64,000 nt of DNA from Gammaproteobacteria bacterium (GCA_024742415.1 JANSYN010000016.1:1-64000); one strand, 5' to 3'. Shown: positions 32,386 to 43,330, numbered from the stretch's first letter. The notes: generated by a model from the sequence alone, not told the origin. A program made the numbers and translations.

Positions 32386-34584
32386 ATGTCCATACTCCGC
32401 CTGGCTATACCCTCGCCCTTGCGACGCTTGTTTGACTATCTGCCACCGGAGAACGTCGACGAAAAAATGCTGTCCTGCCTTGCCGCCGGCACCCGGATTC
32501 GCGTTCCGTTCGGCAAACGGGAAGTCACCGCCTACTTGAGCGAAGTCACTACTCACAGTGGTATCGCCAACGACCAGCTTCGGCACGCGATAGAGATACT
32601 GGATTCACAGAGCCTGCTGCCGCCCACGCTGCTTGCGCTGTCCACGTGGGCTGCCGGCTATTATTTACATCCGCCAGGTGAGGTATTCCCGGCACTGTTC
32701 CCCAAACGACTGCGCGACGGCAAGGCACACCTGCGTATTGGCGAGCCCGCATGGCAACTGTCTGACCGTGGAGCCGGCCTGCCTGCGGGCGCGCTGGGGC
32801 GTTCGCCCAGGCAGTCAGAGGCGCTGGCAGTGCTGCAGGGCGGCGCTCCCGTTGCCGCATCGGCACTGGCCAGCGCCGGCATCAGCGCCGCTGTCATGCG
32901 CAGCCTGCGTGAAAAGGGCCTTGCAGAAGCCTGCACGCTGCCAAGGCAAGCCAGGCCACCCGCCAATCGAGAAGCACTCGACGCCAGCGCTGAACAAGCT
33001 GCAGTCATTGCCTCGGTATTGGCAGGCGGAGCCGGCTTCGCCTGCCACCTGATCGAGGGGGTGACAGGCAGCGGCAAAACCGAGATTTACCTGCGCCTGA
33101 TCGCCGAATGCCTCGACCGGGGCAAACAGGCACTGATTCTCATACCGGAAATCGGCCTGACACCCCAGACGCTGCAACGCTTTGAGGCGCGCTTCGATGC
33201 CGACATCGCCCTGTTTCACTCCGGGCTGTCTGACGCGCAGCGTTACCAGTCATGGGAGGCCGCCCGGTCCGGCCTGGCGCACATTGTCATCGGCACGCGT
33301 TCAGCCGTATTTACGCCGCTGGCAAACCCCGGCCTGATTATCGTTGATGAAGAACACGATAACTCGTTCAAGCAACAAGACGGATTTCGCTATTCAGGCC
33401 GCGACGTTGCCGTCAAACGCGGCCAGATCGAGAACTGTCCCGTTATCCTGGGCAGCGCAACGCCGTCGCTGGAGTCGATTCATAACGCTACCCGAGGGCG
33501 TTACCAGCATCACCTCCTGACCACGCGAGCTGGCGATGCGTCCATGCCCGCGCTTGCCATCGTCGATACACGCAAACTGCCCTTGCGCGGCGGCCTGTCC
33601 GCTGCGGTCCTGGAGCAGGTGGAGCAAACCCTGGATCGCGGTCAGCAGGTGCTTCTATTCCTGAACCGTCGCGGTTATGCGCCCACCCTGCAATGCCATG
33701 ATTGCGGCTGGACCAGCCAGTGCAGTGACTGCGACACGCGCATGACTGTTCACCGCCGCCAACAACGGCTGCGCTGCCATCATTGCGGCGCCCAGTCGCA
33801 ACTTCCCGCCCACTGCCCCAACTGCAACAGCCGTGAACTGGTGTTTCTCGGGCTGGGCACGCAGCAGAGCGAGGAGTTTTTACGCAGTCACTTTGCCGGG
33901 CGCACCCTGTTTCGCGTCGACAGCGACTCCATGCAGGGCCGCGAGGCAATGGCCTCGCTGGTTGCTGAAATCAACCGCGGCGACCCCTGTATATTGCTGG
34001 GCACGCAGATGCTGACCAAGGGTCATCACTTCCCCGCGGTCACGCTTGTGGCTGTCATCGATGCCGATGCGCTGCTGTTCAGTGCAGATTTTCGCGGCGA
34101 GGAACGTATGGCACAGTTGCTAACCCAGGTGGCGGGCCGCGCAGGGCGCGCCACTGAGCCCGGCCGGGTGATTGTACAGTCGCACTACCCTGATCATCCG
34201 GCACTGCTGGCGTTTACGGAACAATCCTACGCTGCGCATGCACGCGTGCTGCTGGAGCAGCGGCTCGCCACTGGAATGCCGCCCGCCGGACAGCTGGCAC
34301 TGGTGCGCAGCGATTGCAGTGATGCAACGGTGGGCGAGACGTTCCTGCACACACTCAGGCAACGCGCAGAACCGACAATGCCGGCAGGGGCAATGCTGAT
34401 CGGGCCACTGCCAGCACCCATGCCAAGGCGCGCAGGCAAGCACCGACACCAACTCCTGCTGCACAGCAAAAACCGACGCAGTGCCCAGCAAGCCGCCCGG
34501 CTGATCGTTGCAGAGGCGGAGAAACTCCCATTGCGACATGCATTAAAGTGGACCATCGATATTGACCCGCAGGATTTATTCTAG
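32386..34584 (+). CDS. priA: Primosomal replication-restart helicase PriA
   Basis: The 732-residue superfamily 2 helicase reloads the replisome at stalled forks. It has the N-terminal 3'BD domain (SILRLAIPSPL), Walker A GVTGSGKTEIYLR, the DEEH box (IIVDEEHDNSFKQQDGFRY) and eight zinc-binding cysteines between CHDCGWTSQCSDC and CPNC. A C-terminal helicase lobe follows. The length equals E. coli PriA. The ATG at 32386 gives the conserved N-terminus, although the frame is open further upstream across the rpmE promoter. Confidence 0.96.
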   Translation: MSILRLAIPSPLRRLFDYLPPENVDEKMLSCLAAGTRIRVPFGKREVTAYLSEVTTHSGIANDQLRHAIEILDSQSLLPPTLLALSTWAAGYYLHPPGEVFPALFPKRLRDGKAHLRIGEPAWQLSDRGAGLPAGALGRSPRQSEALAVLQGGAPVAASALASAGISAAVMRSLREKGLAEACTLPRQARPPANREALDASAEQAAVIASVLAGGAGFACHLIEGVTGSGKTEIYLRLIAECLDRGKQALILIPEIGLTPQTLQRFEARFDADIALFHSGLSDAQRYQSWEAARSGLAHIVIGTRSAVFTPLANPGLIIVDEEHDNSFKQQDGFRYSGRDVAVKRGQIENCPVILGSATPSLESIHNATRGRYQHHLLTTRAGDASMPALAIVDTRKLPLRGGLSAAVLEQVEQTLDRGQQVLLFLNRRGYAPTLQCHDCGWTSQCSDCDTRMTVHRRQQRLRCHHCGAQSQLPAHCPNCNSRELVFLGLGTQQSEEFLRSHFAGRTLFRVDSDSMQGREAMASLVAEINRGDPCILLGTQMLTKGHHFPAVTLVAVIDADALLFSADFRGEERMAQLLTQVAGRAGRATEPGRVIVQSHYPDHPALLAFTEQSYAAHARVLLEQRLATGMPPAGQLALVRSDCSDATVGETFLHTLRQRAEPTMPAGAMLIGPLPAPMPRRAGKHRHQLLLHSKNRRSAQQAARLIVAEAEKLPLRHALKWTIDIDPQDLF

Positions 34585-34774
34585 CCACCTCCCGTACGAC
34601 GTTTTCCTGCTCACCGTGATTGCATCATCGGCTCTGATGCGCACAACGCCTGCAATGATTACCGTACGCGAGCCACAGGCTATGGCCATAAAGTGTGGTA
34701 ACGGGGATAATGGCCGTCCTTTTTTACACGCATGCGACAGAGTCGCAGGCGCCACCTGACTAAGCGTTTGCCCC

Positions 34775-36460
34775 ATGAAAGAAGACATCGCAGGACTCAT
34801 TGACTCGGCGCTCACCCGACTGCAGGCGACCGGCCAACTGAGTGAGGACGCGCAATGGTCTGTTTCGCTGGATCGCACCCGTGACAAAGCCCACGGCGAC
34901 CTGGCCAGCAACATCGCGCTGACACTGGCCAAGGGCGCCGGCCTCAAACCCCGCGAACTGGCGCAGCTGATCTGCGATGCCTTGCCAGCGTCAAGCTTGC
35001 TAGACCGGACCGAGATCGCCGGCCCAGGGTTCATCAACTTCTTCCTGACCGCCGCCAGTAACCAGGCCATCGTGGCCACCATCCTCGACCAGGGCGCAGC
35101 CTTTGGGCGCAACCACAGCGGCCAGGGGCGCAAAGTACAGGTCGAGTTCGTATCGGCTAACCCTACCGGGCCCCTGCATGTCGGCCACGGGCGTGGCGCG
35201 GCCGTGGGTGATTCACTGTGCAGGCTGCTGCAGGCCACCGGCTGGGAAGTCAGCAGTGAGTTCTACTACAACGACGCAGGCGCGCAAATCAATAATCTGG
35301 CGCTGTCCGTACAGGCGCGCTGCCTGGGTGTGCAACCCGGCGACGCCGCATGGCCCGAAGACGGCTATCGCGGCGAGTACATCGCCGAACTGGCAGAGGC
35401 CTTTCTCCGCAAGGAAACCATCGAAGCCCAGGACCGTGTGGTAGCCAGCTCCGGTGACGCCAACAACCTGGAGGATGTGCGCGCGTTCGCCGTTGCCTAT
35501 TTGCGCCGCGAACAGGATCTGGACCTCAAGGCCTTCGATGTCGATTTCGACGTGTACTTCCTTGAGTCCGCACTGTATGAATCCGGTGCGGTGGAACACA
35601 CCGTGCAGCGCCTGAACGCTAACGGCCATTGCTATGAAAAAGACGGCGCCATGTGGCTAAGGACAACCGATTTTGGCGACGACAAAGATCGCGTGATGCG
35701 CAAACGCGATGGCGGCTATACCTATTTTCTCCCCGACGTGGCCTACCACCTGAACAAATGGGAGCGCGGCTTTGAGCGTGTCATCAACGAGCAGGGCGCG
35801 GATCACCACAGCACCGTGACGCGCGTCAGAGCAGGACTGCAAGCGCTGGAGCAGGGTATACCGAAGGGGTGGCCCGACTACGTGCTGCATCAAATGGTCA
35901 CCGTTATGCGCGACGGCCAGGAGGTCAAGCTCTCCAAACGCGCCGGCAGCTACGTGACCCTGCGGGACCTGATCGATGAAGTGGGCTGCGATGCCACCCG
36001 CTACTTCCTGGTCGCGCGCGCACCCAACTCACAACTCACCTTCGATATCGACCTGGCGTTGTCGCAAAGCAATGACAACCCCGTGTACTACATTCAATAT
36101 GCCCACGCGCGCGCCTGCAGCGTGATGCGTAAACTGGATGAACATGGCTGGCAGTGGCACCCTGAAGAGGCCCTGACACAGCTGGACAGGCTGGAGCAGG
36201 AACATGAAACCGCCTTGCTGCGACGACTCGATCGCTACCCCGAGGTTGTAGCCAATGCCGCCAGCGCCAGCGAGCCACACACACTGGCCAACTACCTGCG
36301 TGACCTGGCCAGTGATTTTCACACCTGGTACAACGGGCACAAGATGCTGGTCGATGACCCGGCGCTGCGCAATGCCCGCGTGGCGCTGAGCCAGGCCGTG
36401 CGGCAGGTGGTTGCCAACGGCCTGGACCTGCTGGGCGTCTCCGCCCCCACGGAGATGTAA
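34775..36460 (+). CDS. argS: Arginyl-tRNA synthetase
   Basis: The 561-residue class I synthetase charges tRNA-Arg. The HIGH-like box is [12 protein letters not shown] and the KMSKS-like loop is [10 protein letters not shown]. The N-terminal tRNA-D-loop-binding domain and the C-terminal helical anticodon domain ending in [10 protein letters not shown] are typical. The 190-bp gap after priA holds a possible leader hairpin TGCGAC-AGA-GTCGCA at 34733-34747. No clear ribosome-binding site precedes the ATG. Confidence 0.96.
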   Translation: MKEDIAGLIDSALTRLQATGQLSEDAQWSVSLDRTRDKAHGDLASNIALTLAKGAGLKPRELAQLICDALPASSLLDRTEIAGPGFINFFLTAASNQAIVATILDQGAAFGRNHSGQGRKVQVEFVSANPTGPLHVGHGRGAAVGDSLCRLLQATGWEVSSEFYYNDAGAQINNLALSVQARCLGVQPGDAAWPEDGYRGEYIAELAEAFLRKETIEAQDRVVASSGDANNLEDVRAFAVAYLRREQDLDLKAFDVDFDVYFLESALYESGAVEHTVQRLNANGHCYEKDGAMWLRTTDFGDDKDRVMRKRDGGYTYFLPDVAYHLNKWERGFERVINEQGADHHSTVTRVRAGLQALEQGIPKGWPDYVLHQMVTVMRDGQEVKLSKRAGSYVTLRDLIDEVGCDATRYFLVARAPNSQLTFDIDLALSQSNDNPVYYIQYAHARACSVMRKLDEHGWQWHPEEALTQLDRLEQEHETALLRRLDRYPEVVANAASASEPHTLANYLRDLASDFHTWYNGHKMLVDDPALRNARVALSQAVRQVVANGLDLLGVSAPTEM

Positions 36461-36463
36461 ACC

Positions 36464-37021
36464 GTGGCCCGGGATTACGCAAAAGCCAAGAAGAAAAAAA
36501 GCGCACGCAACACGCGCAAACAGACCACAACGCGCGATGCGGCCAGCGGCATGAAACTGTTTGCGGCCGGCGTGTTCACGGGCGTTTGCCTGTGCCTGCT
36601 GACACTGTGGGCGATGCGCAGCCCCGGCCCCCTGCCCGCAGGACAGCAAGCCGCCGAAGACGAACCGGTGAGCGCACCGCCCAAGCCACGTTTTGACTTC
36701 TACGACATGCTCCCGGAACAGACCATTGAAGTCGAAACGCCAGAGATAGAACCGGCGCGCGAACTCTCTGTGCCAGCAGCAAAAGAACAGTTCCTGTTGC
36801 AGGCCGGCTCCTTCCGCCAGCGCGAAGATGCCGACCGCCGCCGCGCGCAGCTGCTGTTGCTCGGGCTGGAACCCAACATACAAGAGGCAACCGGGGAAAA
36901 CGGGCGCTGGTATCGCGTCTACCTGGGTCCGTTCGAGTCGCGCGCACAGATGAGCCGGGCACAAGGGCTCACCGCCGCCCAGAACATTGAAACACTACCG
37001 CTCAAGCGCGGCACTCCCTGA
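36464..37021 (+). CDS. SPOR-domain membrane protein (FtsN-like)
   Basis: The 185-residue protein has a basic cytoplasmic tail (AKKKKSARNTRK), one transmembrane helix (LFAAGVFTGVCLCLLTLWAM, about 29-48) and a proline-rich linker. Its C-terminal SPOR domain is QFLLQAGSFRQREDADRRRA through WYRVYLGPF. SPOR domains bind denuded septal peptidoglycan, which suggests a cell-division role. A GTG start at 36464 lies 3 bp after argS. The argS-SPOR-hslVU order is common in pseudomonads. Calling it FtsN itself would need experimental proof. Confidence 0.85.
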   Translation: MARDYAKAKKKKSARNTRKQTTTRDAASGMKLFAAGVFTGVCLCLLTLWAMRSPGPLPAGQQAAEDEPVSAPPKPRFDFYDMLPEQTIEVETPEIEPARELSVPAAKEQFLLQAGSFRQREDADRRRAQLLLLGLEPNIQEATGENGRWYRVYLGPFESRAQMSRAQGLTAAQNIETLPLKRGTP

Positions 37022-37034
37022 GCTCACGCGGGGG

Positions 37035-37060
37035 CTTGAGTTCTCCCTATTCATCCCCAT
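37035..37060 (+). promoter_or_regulatory. Sigma32-like heat-shock promoter of hslVU
   Basis: CTTGAG (37035-37040), a 14-nt spacer and CCCCAT (37055-37060) closely match the sigma32 consensus CTTGAAA/CCCCATNT. It lies 28 bp before the hslV ATG. hslVU is a known heat-shock operon in E. coli, so the placement is coherent. Confidence 0.7.
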
Positions 37061-37087
37061 AACTGGTTATTGGCCCGGAGAATTCGC

Positions 37088-37627
37088 ATGGAACAATTTC
37101 GAGGAACCACCATTTTATCCGTACGGCGCGGCAACTGCGTTGTCATCGGCGGCGATGGACAGGTATCCATGGGTAATACCGTCATGAAAGGCAATGCGCG
37201 CAAGGTACGCCGACTGTACAAAGACCAGGTACTTGCCGGCTTTGCCGGTGGCACCGCCGATGCGTTCACACTGTTTGAGCTTTTTGAGGCGCAGCTCGAC
37301 AAACACCAGGGCAACCTCGTGCGCGCGGCGGTCGAACTGGCCAAGGCGTGGCGCACCGAACGCGCGCTGCGCCAGTTGGAGGCACTGCTGGCGGTCGCCG
37401 ACAAGGAAACCTCGCTGATCATCAGCGGCAACGGTGATGTTATCGAGCCTGAAGACAACCTCATCGCGATCGGCTCGGGCGGCCCCTTCGCCCAGGCCGC
37501 TGCCAGGGCACTGCTGGACAACACCGAACTGGACGCCCGCAGCATTGTCGAGAAGGGCCTGGGCATTGCCGGAGATATCTGCATTTACACCAACCACAAT
37601 CGCACCATCGAAACGCTGGAATTCTGA
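37088..37627 (+). CDS. hslV: ATP-dependent protease peptidase subunit HslV
   Basis: The 179-residue proteasome-beta-like protein forms the peptidase rings of the HslUV protease. It starts [15 protein letters not shown]; the catalytic threonine of the TTI motif is preceded by six residues rather than just the initiator Met, so a short propeptide must be removed. [15 protein letters not shown] and [11 protein letters not shown] are conserved. ATG at 37088 follows CGGAGAA. Confidence 0.96.
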   Translation: MEQFRGTTILSVRRGNCVVIGGDGQVSMGNTVMKGNARKVRRLYKDQVLAGFAGGTADAFTLFELFEAQLDKHQGNLVRAAVELAKAWRTERALRQLEALLAVADKETSLIISGNGDVIEPEDNLIAIGSGGPFAQAAARALLDNTELDARSIVEKGLGIAGDICIYTNHNRTIETLEF

Positions 37628-37638
37628 GGCCTTAACGC

Positions 37639-38964
37639 ATGTCGAACATGACCCCGCGCGAGATCGTCCACGAGCTGGACAATCACATCATCGGACAGGA
37701 CGAGGCCAAGCGAGCGGTGGCGATCGCCCTGCGCAACCGCTGGCGCCGCATGCAACTACCCGAGGCACTGCGCGCCGAAATCACGCCAAAGAACATTCTG
37801 ATGATCGGGCCCACCGGGGTCGGTAAAACAGAGATCGCCCGGCGCCTGGCCAAACTGGCCAATGCGCCGTTCATCAAGGTCGAGGCGACCAAGTTCACCG
37901 AGGTGGGCTACGTGGGTCGTGATGTCGAGTCCATCGTGCGCGACCTCGCAGAGGTTGCCATCAAGCTGTATCGCGAACAGGAAATGACCCGAGTGCGCTT
38001 CAGGGCCGAAGAGGCCGCTGAAGAACGCATTCTTGACATCCTGTTGCCGCCCGCACGCGACAGCGAGAAAACCACTGGCGAATCAACCCGACAGTTGCTG
38101 CGCAAGAAGCTTCGCGAGGGTGATCTTGATGAGAAAGAAATAGAGGTTGAAGTTGCAGCCCCGGCCATGGGCATGGAAATCATGGCGCCGCCGGGCATGG
38201 AAGAGATGACCAGCCAACTGCAAAGCATGTTCTCCAACCTGTCACGCACACAGCACAAAACTCAGAAGATGCCCGTGAGGGCGGCTTTCGAAGCGCTGTG
38301 CGATGAAGAAGCCTCCAAGATGGTCAATGAGGAGGAGCTAAAACAGAAAGCGATTGCAGCGGCCGAACAGAACGGCATTGTTTTTATCGACGAACTCGAC
38401 AAAGTCGCAAAGCGCTCGGAAAGTGGCGGCGGCGCCGATGTTTCGCGCGAGGGGGTACAACGCGACCTGCTGCCACTGATCGAAGGTTCAACCGTCAGCA
38501 CCAAGTACGGCATGATCAAGACAGACCACATTCTGTTCATTGCTTCCGGCGCATTTCACCTGGCCAAACCTTCTGACCTGATCCCGGAACTGCAGGGGCG
38601 GCTGCCGATTCGCGTAGAGCTGTCCGCGCTCAGCCCGCAGGATTTTGAGCGTATCCTCACGGAACCGAGCGCCTCGCTCACCGAGCAATACCAGGCCCTG
38701 CTGGGCACTGAAGGCGTCGAGGTCCAGTTTACTCAGGATGGCATCCGCAAGATTGCGGAAACCGCATGGCAGGTCAACGAGAAGACCGAAAACATCGGCG
38801 CGCGCCGCCTGCACACCATCATGGAGCGATTGCTGGAAGAAACCTCGTTCACGGCGGCGGATGCCGCGCTCAACCACAAAGCGCTGGTGGTTGATGCCGC
38901 TTACGTGGAGGCACAGATCGGTGAACTGAGTGCCGATGAAGACCTGTCGCGCTTCATATTGTGA
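37639..38964 (+). CDS. hslU: ATP-dependent protease ATPase subunit HslU
   Basis: The 441-residue AAA+ unfoldase feeds substrates to HslV. Walker [12 protein letters not shown] is near residue 57. The variable I-domain lies in the middle, followed by Walker [10 protein letters not shown] and the C-terminal sensor-2 region. The C-terminus EDLSRFIL is the conserved tail that inserts into HslV. It starts 11 bp after hslV. Confidence 0.97.
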   Translation: MSNMTPREIVHELDNHIIGQDEAKRAVAIALRNRWRRMQLPEALRAEITPKNILMIGPTGVGKTEIARRLAKLANAPFIKVEATKFTEVGYVGRDVESIVRDLAEVAIKLYREQEMTRVRFRAEEAAEERILDILLPPARDSEKTTGESTRQLLRKKLREGDLDEKEIEVEVAAPAMGMEIMAPPGMEEMTSQLQSMFSNLSRTQHKTQKMPVRAAFEALCDEEASKMVNEEELKQKAIAAAEQNGIVFIDELDKVAKRSESGGGADVSREGVQRDLLPLIEGSTVSTKYGMIKTDHILFIASGAFHLAKPSDLIPELQGRLPIRVELSALSPQDFERILTEPSASLTEQYQALLGTEGVEVQFTQDGIRKIAETAWQVNEKTENIGARRLHTIMERLLEETSFTAADAALNHKALVVDAAYVEAQIGELSADEDLSRFIL

Positions 38965-38976
38965 CGGGTAACGACG

Positions 38977-39363
38977 GTGAGTGAAGAACACAGGCCGACG
39001 GCCATCAAGCTGCACCGGCGTTCGCGCGAGCTGGAGCTGTCCTATGCCAACGGTGAGAACTACCGCCTGAGCTGCGAGTACCTTCGCGTTTACTCTCCTT
39101 CGGCCGAGGTGCTGGGCCACGGCCCCGGCCAGGAAGTGCTGCAGGTGGGCAAGATCAACGTCAATATCAACAACATCAAGCCCGTGGGTCATTATGCCCT
39201 GCAACTGTATTTTGACGATGGCCATGAGACGGGACTTTTCTCGTGGGACTACCTCTACCAGCTGTGTACCGAGCGCGAAGCGCGCTGGCAGCGTTACCTG
39301 GATCGCCTGAGCGCCGCGGGCGCGGCCCGGGACCCAGAGATTCAAGTGCTCAAGCTGGACTGA
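38977..39363 (+). CDS. DUF971 protein (gamma-butyrobetaine hydroxylase N-terminal-like)
   Basis: The 128-residue protein contains the DUF971 pattern: [29 protein letters not shown], and a WDYLYQLC segment after [11 protein letters not shown]. The domain resembles the N-terminal zinc-binding part of gamma-butyrobetaine hydroxylase but stands alone. Its role is unknown; in other bacteria relatives are linked to iron-sulfur or ubiquinone genes. GTG at 38977 is 12 bp after hslU, so it probably shares that operon. Confidence 0.85.
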   Translation: MSEEHRPTAIKLHRRSRELELSYANGENYRLSCEYLRVYSPSAEVLGHGPGQEVLQVGKINVNINNIKPVGHYALQLYFDDGHETGLFSWDYLYQLCTEREARWQRYLDRLSAAGAARDPEIQVLKLD

Positions 39364-39452
39364 TCGCGCCGCCGCTACCGTGCGCCCACAGCACCGATAA
39401 CGCCTGCAGAGCCGAGCTGACCATCAGTACCTGCGCGGCTGGCAGCGATACG

Positions 39453-39482
39453 CTGACCCCGCTTGCGCCATCAGGCTATAAT
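39453..39482 (+). promoter_or_regulatory. Candidate sigma70 promoter of the ubiE operon
   Basis: CTGACC (39453-39458), 18-nt spacer, perfect TATAAT (39477-39482), 34 bp before the ubiE ATG. Confidence 0.5.
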
Positions 39483-39515
39483 CAGCTTCTACCACTGACA
39501 CCGGGCATAACGGCA

Positions 39516-40265
39516 ATGAGCGACAAAGACACCACTACCTTCGGTTACAAAGAAGTCGACAAAGACGAAAAGGCCGGGCTTGTGGCCGGCGTCTTCCATT
39601 CTGTTGCCTCGCGCTATGACCTCATGAACGACCTCATGTCCGGCGGCGTGCATCGCTTGTGGAAGCGTTTCACCATCGAGCTCAGCGCCGTGCGCAAAGG
39701 GCACAGCGTGCTGGATATCGCCGGCGGGACGGGCGATCTGGCAGCACAGTTTGCTCGCCTGGTCGGGCCAGAAGGCCGTGTTGTGCTGGCCGATATCAAC
39801 GACTCTATGCTGCAGGTCGGTCGCGACAAACTGATCGACAACGGCCAGCTCCAGAACATTGAATTCGTGCAGGCCGACGCCCAGTACCTGCCGTTCCCTG
39901 ACGACAGCTTTGATTGCATCACCATCGCCTTCGGCCTGCGCAACGTCACCGATAAGGACCTTGCGCTGCGCAGTATGCTGCGCGTGCTGAAGCCCGGTGG
40001 CCGCCTGCTGGTGCTGGAATTTTCCAAGCCCACCAACGAATTGCTCAGCAAGGCCTACGATGCCTACTCTTTCAATGTCATTCCACGCATCGGCAAACTC
40101 ATTACCAACGACAGCGACAGCTACCAGTACCTGGCCGAATCCATCCGTGTACACCCGGATCAGGAAACGCTCAAGGAAATGATGGAAGAGGCCGGCTTTT
40201 GCAACTGTGAGTTTCACAACATGACCGGCGGTGTCGTCGCCCTGCACAAGGGCATCAAGGCCTGA
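39516..40265 (+). CDS. ubiE: Ubiquinone/menaquinone C-methyltransferase
   Basis: The 249-residue SAM methyltransferase performs the C-methylation of the benzoquinol ring. It carries [21 protein letters not shown], motif [12 protein letters not shown] and the C-terminal [15 protein letters not shown] at 39516 gives the family N-terminus; the frame is open upstream but not conserved there. It begins the ubiE-ubiJ-ubiB cluster. Confidence 0.97.
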   Translation: MSDKDTTTFGYKEVDKDEKAGLVAGVFHSVASRYDLMNDLMSGGVHRLWKRFTIELSAVRKGHSVLDIAGGTGDLAAQFARLVGPEGRVVLADINDSMLQVGRDKLIDNGQLQNIEFVQADAQYLPFPDDSFDCITIAFGLRNVTDKDLALRSMLRVLKPGGRLLVLEFSKPTNELLSKAYDAYSFNVIPRIGKLITNDSDSYQYLAESIRVHPDQETLKEMMEEAGFCNCEFHNMTGGVVALHKGIKA

Positions 40266-40266
40266 T

Positions 40267-40908
40267 ATGGCGGCCAGCATCGACCCTACCCTGCAGGCGG
40301 CGGCACTGACCGCACTCGAGGCCGCGCTCAACCGCGCCTTGCGCCTCGCGCCACGGCAGGGCGCGGAACTGGCACCGTTTGAAGACGCTGTTTTTGCGCT
40401 GCACTGCACCTCGCCCCAGGTTGACGTTTTTGTGCATCCAGGGGCAGGATCACTTCGCATTACCGGGCATCATGAGGGTCACGTCACCACCAGCATTCGC
40501 GGCAGCGCGGCGGACTTCCAGGCACTGGCCGCATCGCGTGATCCTGCCGCTACGCTGATCAACGGCAACCTCGAGCTCGATGGCGACAGCGGCCCGCTGA
40601 TCGAGCTGCAAAAGGTATTGTCGACACTGGAAGTCGATTGGGAAGCGCCGTTGGTAAACACGCTCGGCGATGTTGCCGGACACCAGCTGGCGCAACTTCT
40701 GCGCCACGCCTTTGCCTGGGGGCGTGACGCCAGCAAAAGTCTGACACGCCAATTGGAAGAGTTTATTCACGAGGAGGCCAGGCTCAGCCCACCGCCTCTG
40801 GAACTGGAGGATTTCTACGCCGACGTGCGTGAATTGGGTCAGTCAGTCGAACGCTTGCAATTGAAAGCCCAGCGCCTGCGCAAGCAGATCGACAAACTGC
40901 GAGGCTAG
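40267..40908 (+). CDS. ubiJ: Ubiquinone biosynthesis accessory protein UbiJ (SCP2 domain)
   Basis: The 213-residue protein has an SCP2-like lipid-binding fold in the N-terminal 110 residues and a C-terminal coiled coil ([18 protein letters not shown]). UbiJ binds ubiquinone intermediates in the cytoplasmic Ubi complex. ATG at 40267 is one base after the ubiE stop. Sequence conservation in this family is low, so position between ubiE and ubiB is strong support. Confidence 0.9.
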   Translation: MAASIDPTLQAAALTALEAALNRALRLAPRQGAELAPFEDAVFALHCTSPQVDVFVHPGAGSLRITGHHEGHVTTSIRGSAADFQALAASRDPAATLINGNLELDGDSGPLIELQKVLSTLEVDWEAPLVNTLGDVAGHQLAQLLRHAFAWGRDASKSLTRQLEEFIHEEARLSPPPLELEDFYADVRELGQSVERLQLKAQRLRKQIDKLRG

Positions 40909-40912
40909 ACCT

Positions 40913-42553
40913 GTGTCCAGAATCCAACGCTTGTTCACCATACTGCGCGTGGTCGCTCGCTACCGGCTCGATGAGCTGGTCGACACGCAGCAACTGCAGC
41001 CTGCGGCGCGCATCGCGCTCTTTTTCCTGCCCTGGCGATGGGTAGCCGTACCGTCACTGACACGCGGCGAGCGCGTGCGCAAGGCGCTGGAGGAACTGGG
41101 CCCGGTCTTCATTAAGTTTGGGCAGATGCTGTCCACGCGTCGCGACATGCTCCCCGCAGATCTTGCCGATGAGCTGGCCCGGCTGCAGGATGCTGTACCG
41201 CCCTTTGCGCAGGACGAATCCATACGCATTATCGAGACCGCGCTGGGCCAAACCATAGGCCAGCTCTATGCCGACTTCGAAGCAAGGCCCATGGCCTCGG
41301 CATCGGTTGCACAGGTACATCGTGCAAGTTTGCACAGTGGGGAGAAAGTCGTCGTCAAGGTCGTCCGGCCCGGCATCGAAAAGGTTATCCGTGGGGATAT
41401 TGCGCTCATGTTTACGCTGGCCAGGCTGGTTGAGCGCTACCTACCCGAAGGCAGGCGGCTGCGCCCGGTAGAGGTCATTGCAGACTATGAAATCGTCATT
41501 CTCGATGAGCTGGACCTGGGCCGCGAGGCCGCCAATGCCAGCCAGCTACGTCGCAATTTTACCGACAGCACACTGGTTTATGTTCCCGCGGTGTTCTGGG
41601 ACTACAGCGCCAGAAACGTACTTACCATGGAGCGTATCACCGGCATTCCCGTCACGGATGTCGAAACGCTGCGCGCCCGCGGCACCGACCTCAAGCTGTT
41701 GGGAGAGCGCGGTGTGGAGATCTTCTTTACACAGGTCTTTCGCGACAACTTCTTTCACGCCGACATGCATCCGGGCAATATTTTCGTCGATGCCAGCGAT
41801 CCCGCCAACCCCAGCTATATTGCCGTAGACTGCGCCATCGTCGGCAGTTTGTCAGAAGCCGACCAGTATTACCTGGCAAGAAACCTGCTCGCAGTTTTTC
41901 GACAGGACTACCACGAGGTTGCACAGCTGCATGTAGAGTGTGGATGGGTGCCGCCACATACGCGCATACAGGATTTTGAAGCAGCCATGCGCGCCGTTTG
42001 TGAACCGGTGTTCCAGCGGCCGATCAGTGAGATCTCTTTTGGCCAGTTGCTGGTCTACCTGTTCCAGACCGCTGCGCGTTTTGACATGGAGATACAGCCC
42101 TCCCTGGTGCTCTTGCAGAAAACCCTGCTGAATATCGAGGGCCTGGGCCGACAGCTCTACCCTGCGCTGGACCTTTGGGAAACCGCGCAGCCCTACCTCG
42201 AGAACTGGGTGCAGGAGCGCTACTCGCCACAGGCCATGTTTCACCGGCTGCAACGACAGGCGCCCTCGCTACTGGAACAACTACCGCAACTACCGGAGCT
42301 GTTACTGGAAAACCTGAACCGTGGTGCGCTGCCCGCCCATGATTTCAACCGGGTACAAACGGCCCGGGCGCAGCGCGAGCAGCAACAGGTCGCTGAAAAA
42401 ATCGGGCGTCGGCGTGTTCTGGCCACGGTGGCTGCCATCGCCGCTGTGCTGATTGCCCTGCCCGGTAGCGCGGCGCAGCTAGCAAACATCCCGCTGCTTA
42501 GCTGGGCGCTTGGCGCTGCCGCGCTTGCCCTGTATTGCACCGGCAGGCGTTGA
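40913..42553 (+). CDS. ubiB: UbiB atypical kinase/ATPase for ubiquinone synthesis
   Basis: The 546-residue protein of the ADCK/UbiB family has the KxGQ motif ([13 protein letters not shown]), the Ala-rich loop [10 protein letters not shown], and the ExD motif (DELDLGREA). The catalytic segment is [13 protein letters not shown], and two hydrophobic helices lie at the C-terminus. The metal-binding DFG equivalent reads VDCAIVGSL, where E. coli UbiB has DCG. The start is GTG at 40913, 4 bp after ubiJ. It sits at the inner membrane and assists ubiquinone assembly by ATP hydrolysis. Confidence 0.95.
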   Translation: MSRIQRLFTILRVVARYRLDELVDTQQLQPAARIALFFLPWRWVAVPSLTRGERVRKALEELGPVFIKFGQMLSTRRDMLPADLADELARLQDAVPPFAQDESIRIIETALGQTIGQLYADFEARPMASASVAQVHRASLHSGEKVVVKVVRPGIEKVIRGDIALMFTLARLVERYLPEGRRLRPVEVIADYEIVILDELDLGREAANASQLRRNFTDSTLVYVPAVFWDYSARNVLTMERITGIPVTDVETLRARGTDLKLLGERGVEIFFTQVFRDNFFHADMHPGNIFVDASDPANPSYIAVDCAIVGSLSEADQYYLARNLLAVFRQDYHEVAQLHVECGWVPPHTRIQDFEAAMRAVCEPVFQRPISEISFGQLLVYLFQTAARFDMEIQPSLVLLQKTLLNIEGLGRQLYPALDLWETAQPYLENWVQERYSPQAMFHRLQRQAPSLLEQLPQLPELLLENLNRGALPAHDFNRVQTARAQREQQQVAEKIGRRRVLATVAAIAAVLIALPGSAAQLANIPLLSWALGAAALALYCTGRR

Positions 42554-42603
42554 CGGCACACCCGGTAAGGCTGTGCCATAATGCGGTCAGGGAATGAGGT
42601 GTT

Positions 42604-43008
42604 ATGAACGATCACAGCCAGGTGCTGGAACAACTGAACTGGAACGAGCAGGGGCTGGTGCCGGCGATTGCGCAGGACTGGGAAACCGGCGAAGTGCTGA
42701 TGCTTGCCTGGATGAACAGCCAGGCCCTTGCCCTGACAATAGAAGAAGGCCGCGCCATTTACTGGTCGCGCTCGCGTGGCAGGTTATGGCGCAAGGGCGA
42801 AGAATCGGGCAATGTGCAGCGGCTGAAGGAGCTGCGGCTGGATTGCGATGGCGACACCGTACTACTGAAAGTCGAACAAATCGGCGGTATCGCCTGTCAT
42901 ACAGGCAGGCGACACTGTTTTTACCGACGACTGGACAACGGCGACTGGCGCATTACCGAGAACGTGGTGAAATCACCCGAAGCACTGTACGGGGCCAAAG
43001 ATGAATGA
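42604..43008 (+). CDS. hisI: Phosphoribosyl-AMP cyclohydrolase
   Basis: The 134-residue enzyme opens the adenine ring of PR-AMP in the third step of histidine synthesis. Signatures [25 protein letters not shown] and the metal site LRLDCDGD...[10 protein letters not shown] are intact. It is separate from hisE, unlike the fused HisIE of E. coli. ATG at 42604 follows ATGAGGTG. It overlaps hisE by 8 bp. Confidence 0.96.
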   Translation: MNDHSQVLEQLNWNEQGLVPAIAQDWETGEVLMLAWMNSQALALTIEEGRAIYWSRSRGRLWRKGEESGNVQRLKELRLDCDGDTVLLKVEQIGGIACHTGRRHCFYRRLDNGDWRITENVVKSPEALYGAKDE

Positions 43009-43330
43009 CGTACTGCAACAACTGGCGGCAACACTGGCGCAGCGCAAACAGGCTGACCCCGAGAGCTCCTACGTCGCCAGCCTGCACGCCCGGGGCCTGA
43101 ACAAGATTCTGGAAAAGATCGGTGAGGAAGCCACGGAGGTCGTACTCGCAGCCAAGGACGCACAGAACAGCCCCAACCCGGAGGCCGTCGTGGGTGAAGT
43201 GGCAGACCTGTGGTTTCACAGCATGGTAATGCTGTCACATCTGGATATTGAGGTAGACCAGGTGCTGCAGTGTCTTGCCGGCCGTTTCGGCGTGTCCGGT
43301 ATCGACGAAAAAGCAGCGCGGGAAAGCTGA
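43001..43330 (+). CDS. hisE: Phosphoribosyl-ATP pyrophosphatase
   Basis: The 109-residue all-alpha hydrolase removes pyrophosphate from PR-ATP in histidine synthesis. The metal-binding helix [15 protein letters not shown] and [14 protein letters not shown] are the family hallmarks. It is coupled to hisI by overlap. Its position before tatABC is shared with many pseudomonads. Confidence 0.96.
   Translation: MNDVLQQLAATLAQRKQADPESSYVASLHARGLNKILEKIGEEATEVVLAAKDAQNSPNPEAVVGEVADLWFHSMVMLSHLDIEVDQVLQCLAGRFGVSGIDEKAARES

Noticed and set aside
34733-34747. Hairpin TGCGAC-AGA-GTCGCA before argS as a terminator of priA
   Set aside because: The poly-T tract is upstream of the stem on the plus strand, the wrong side; it is noted only as a leader structure.
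36029-36964. Minus-strand frame opposite the argS end and SPOR gene
   Set aside because: It spans two real genes in the other direction and has no family motif or start signal.
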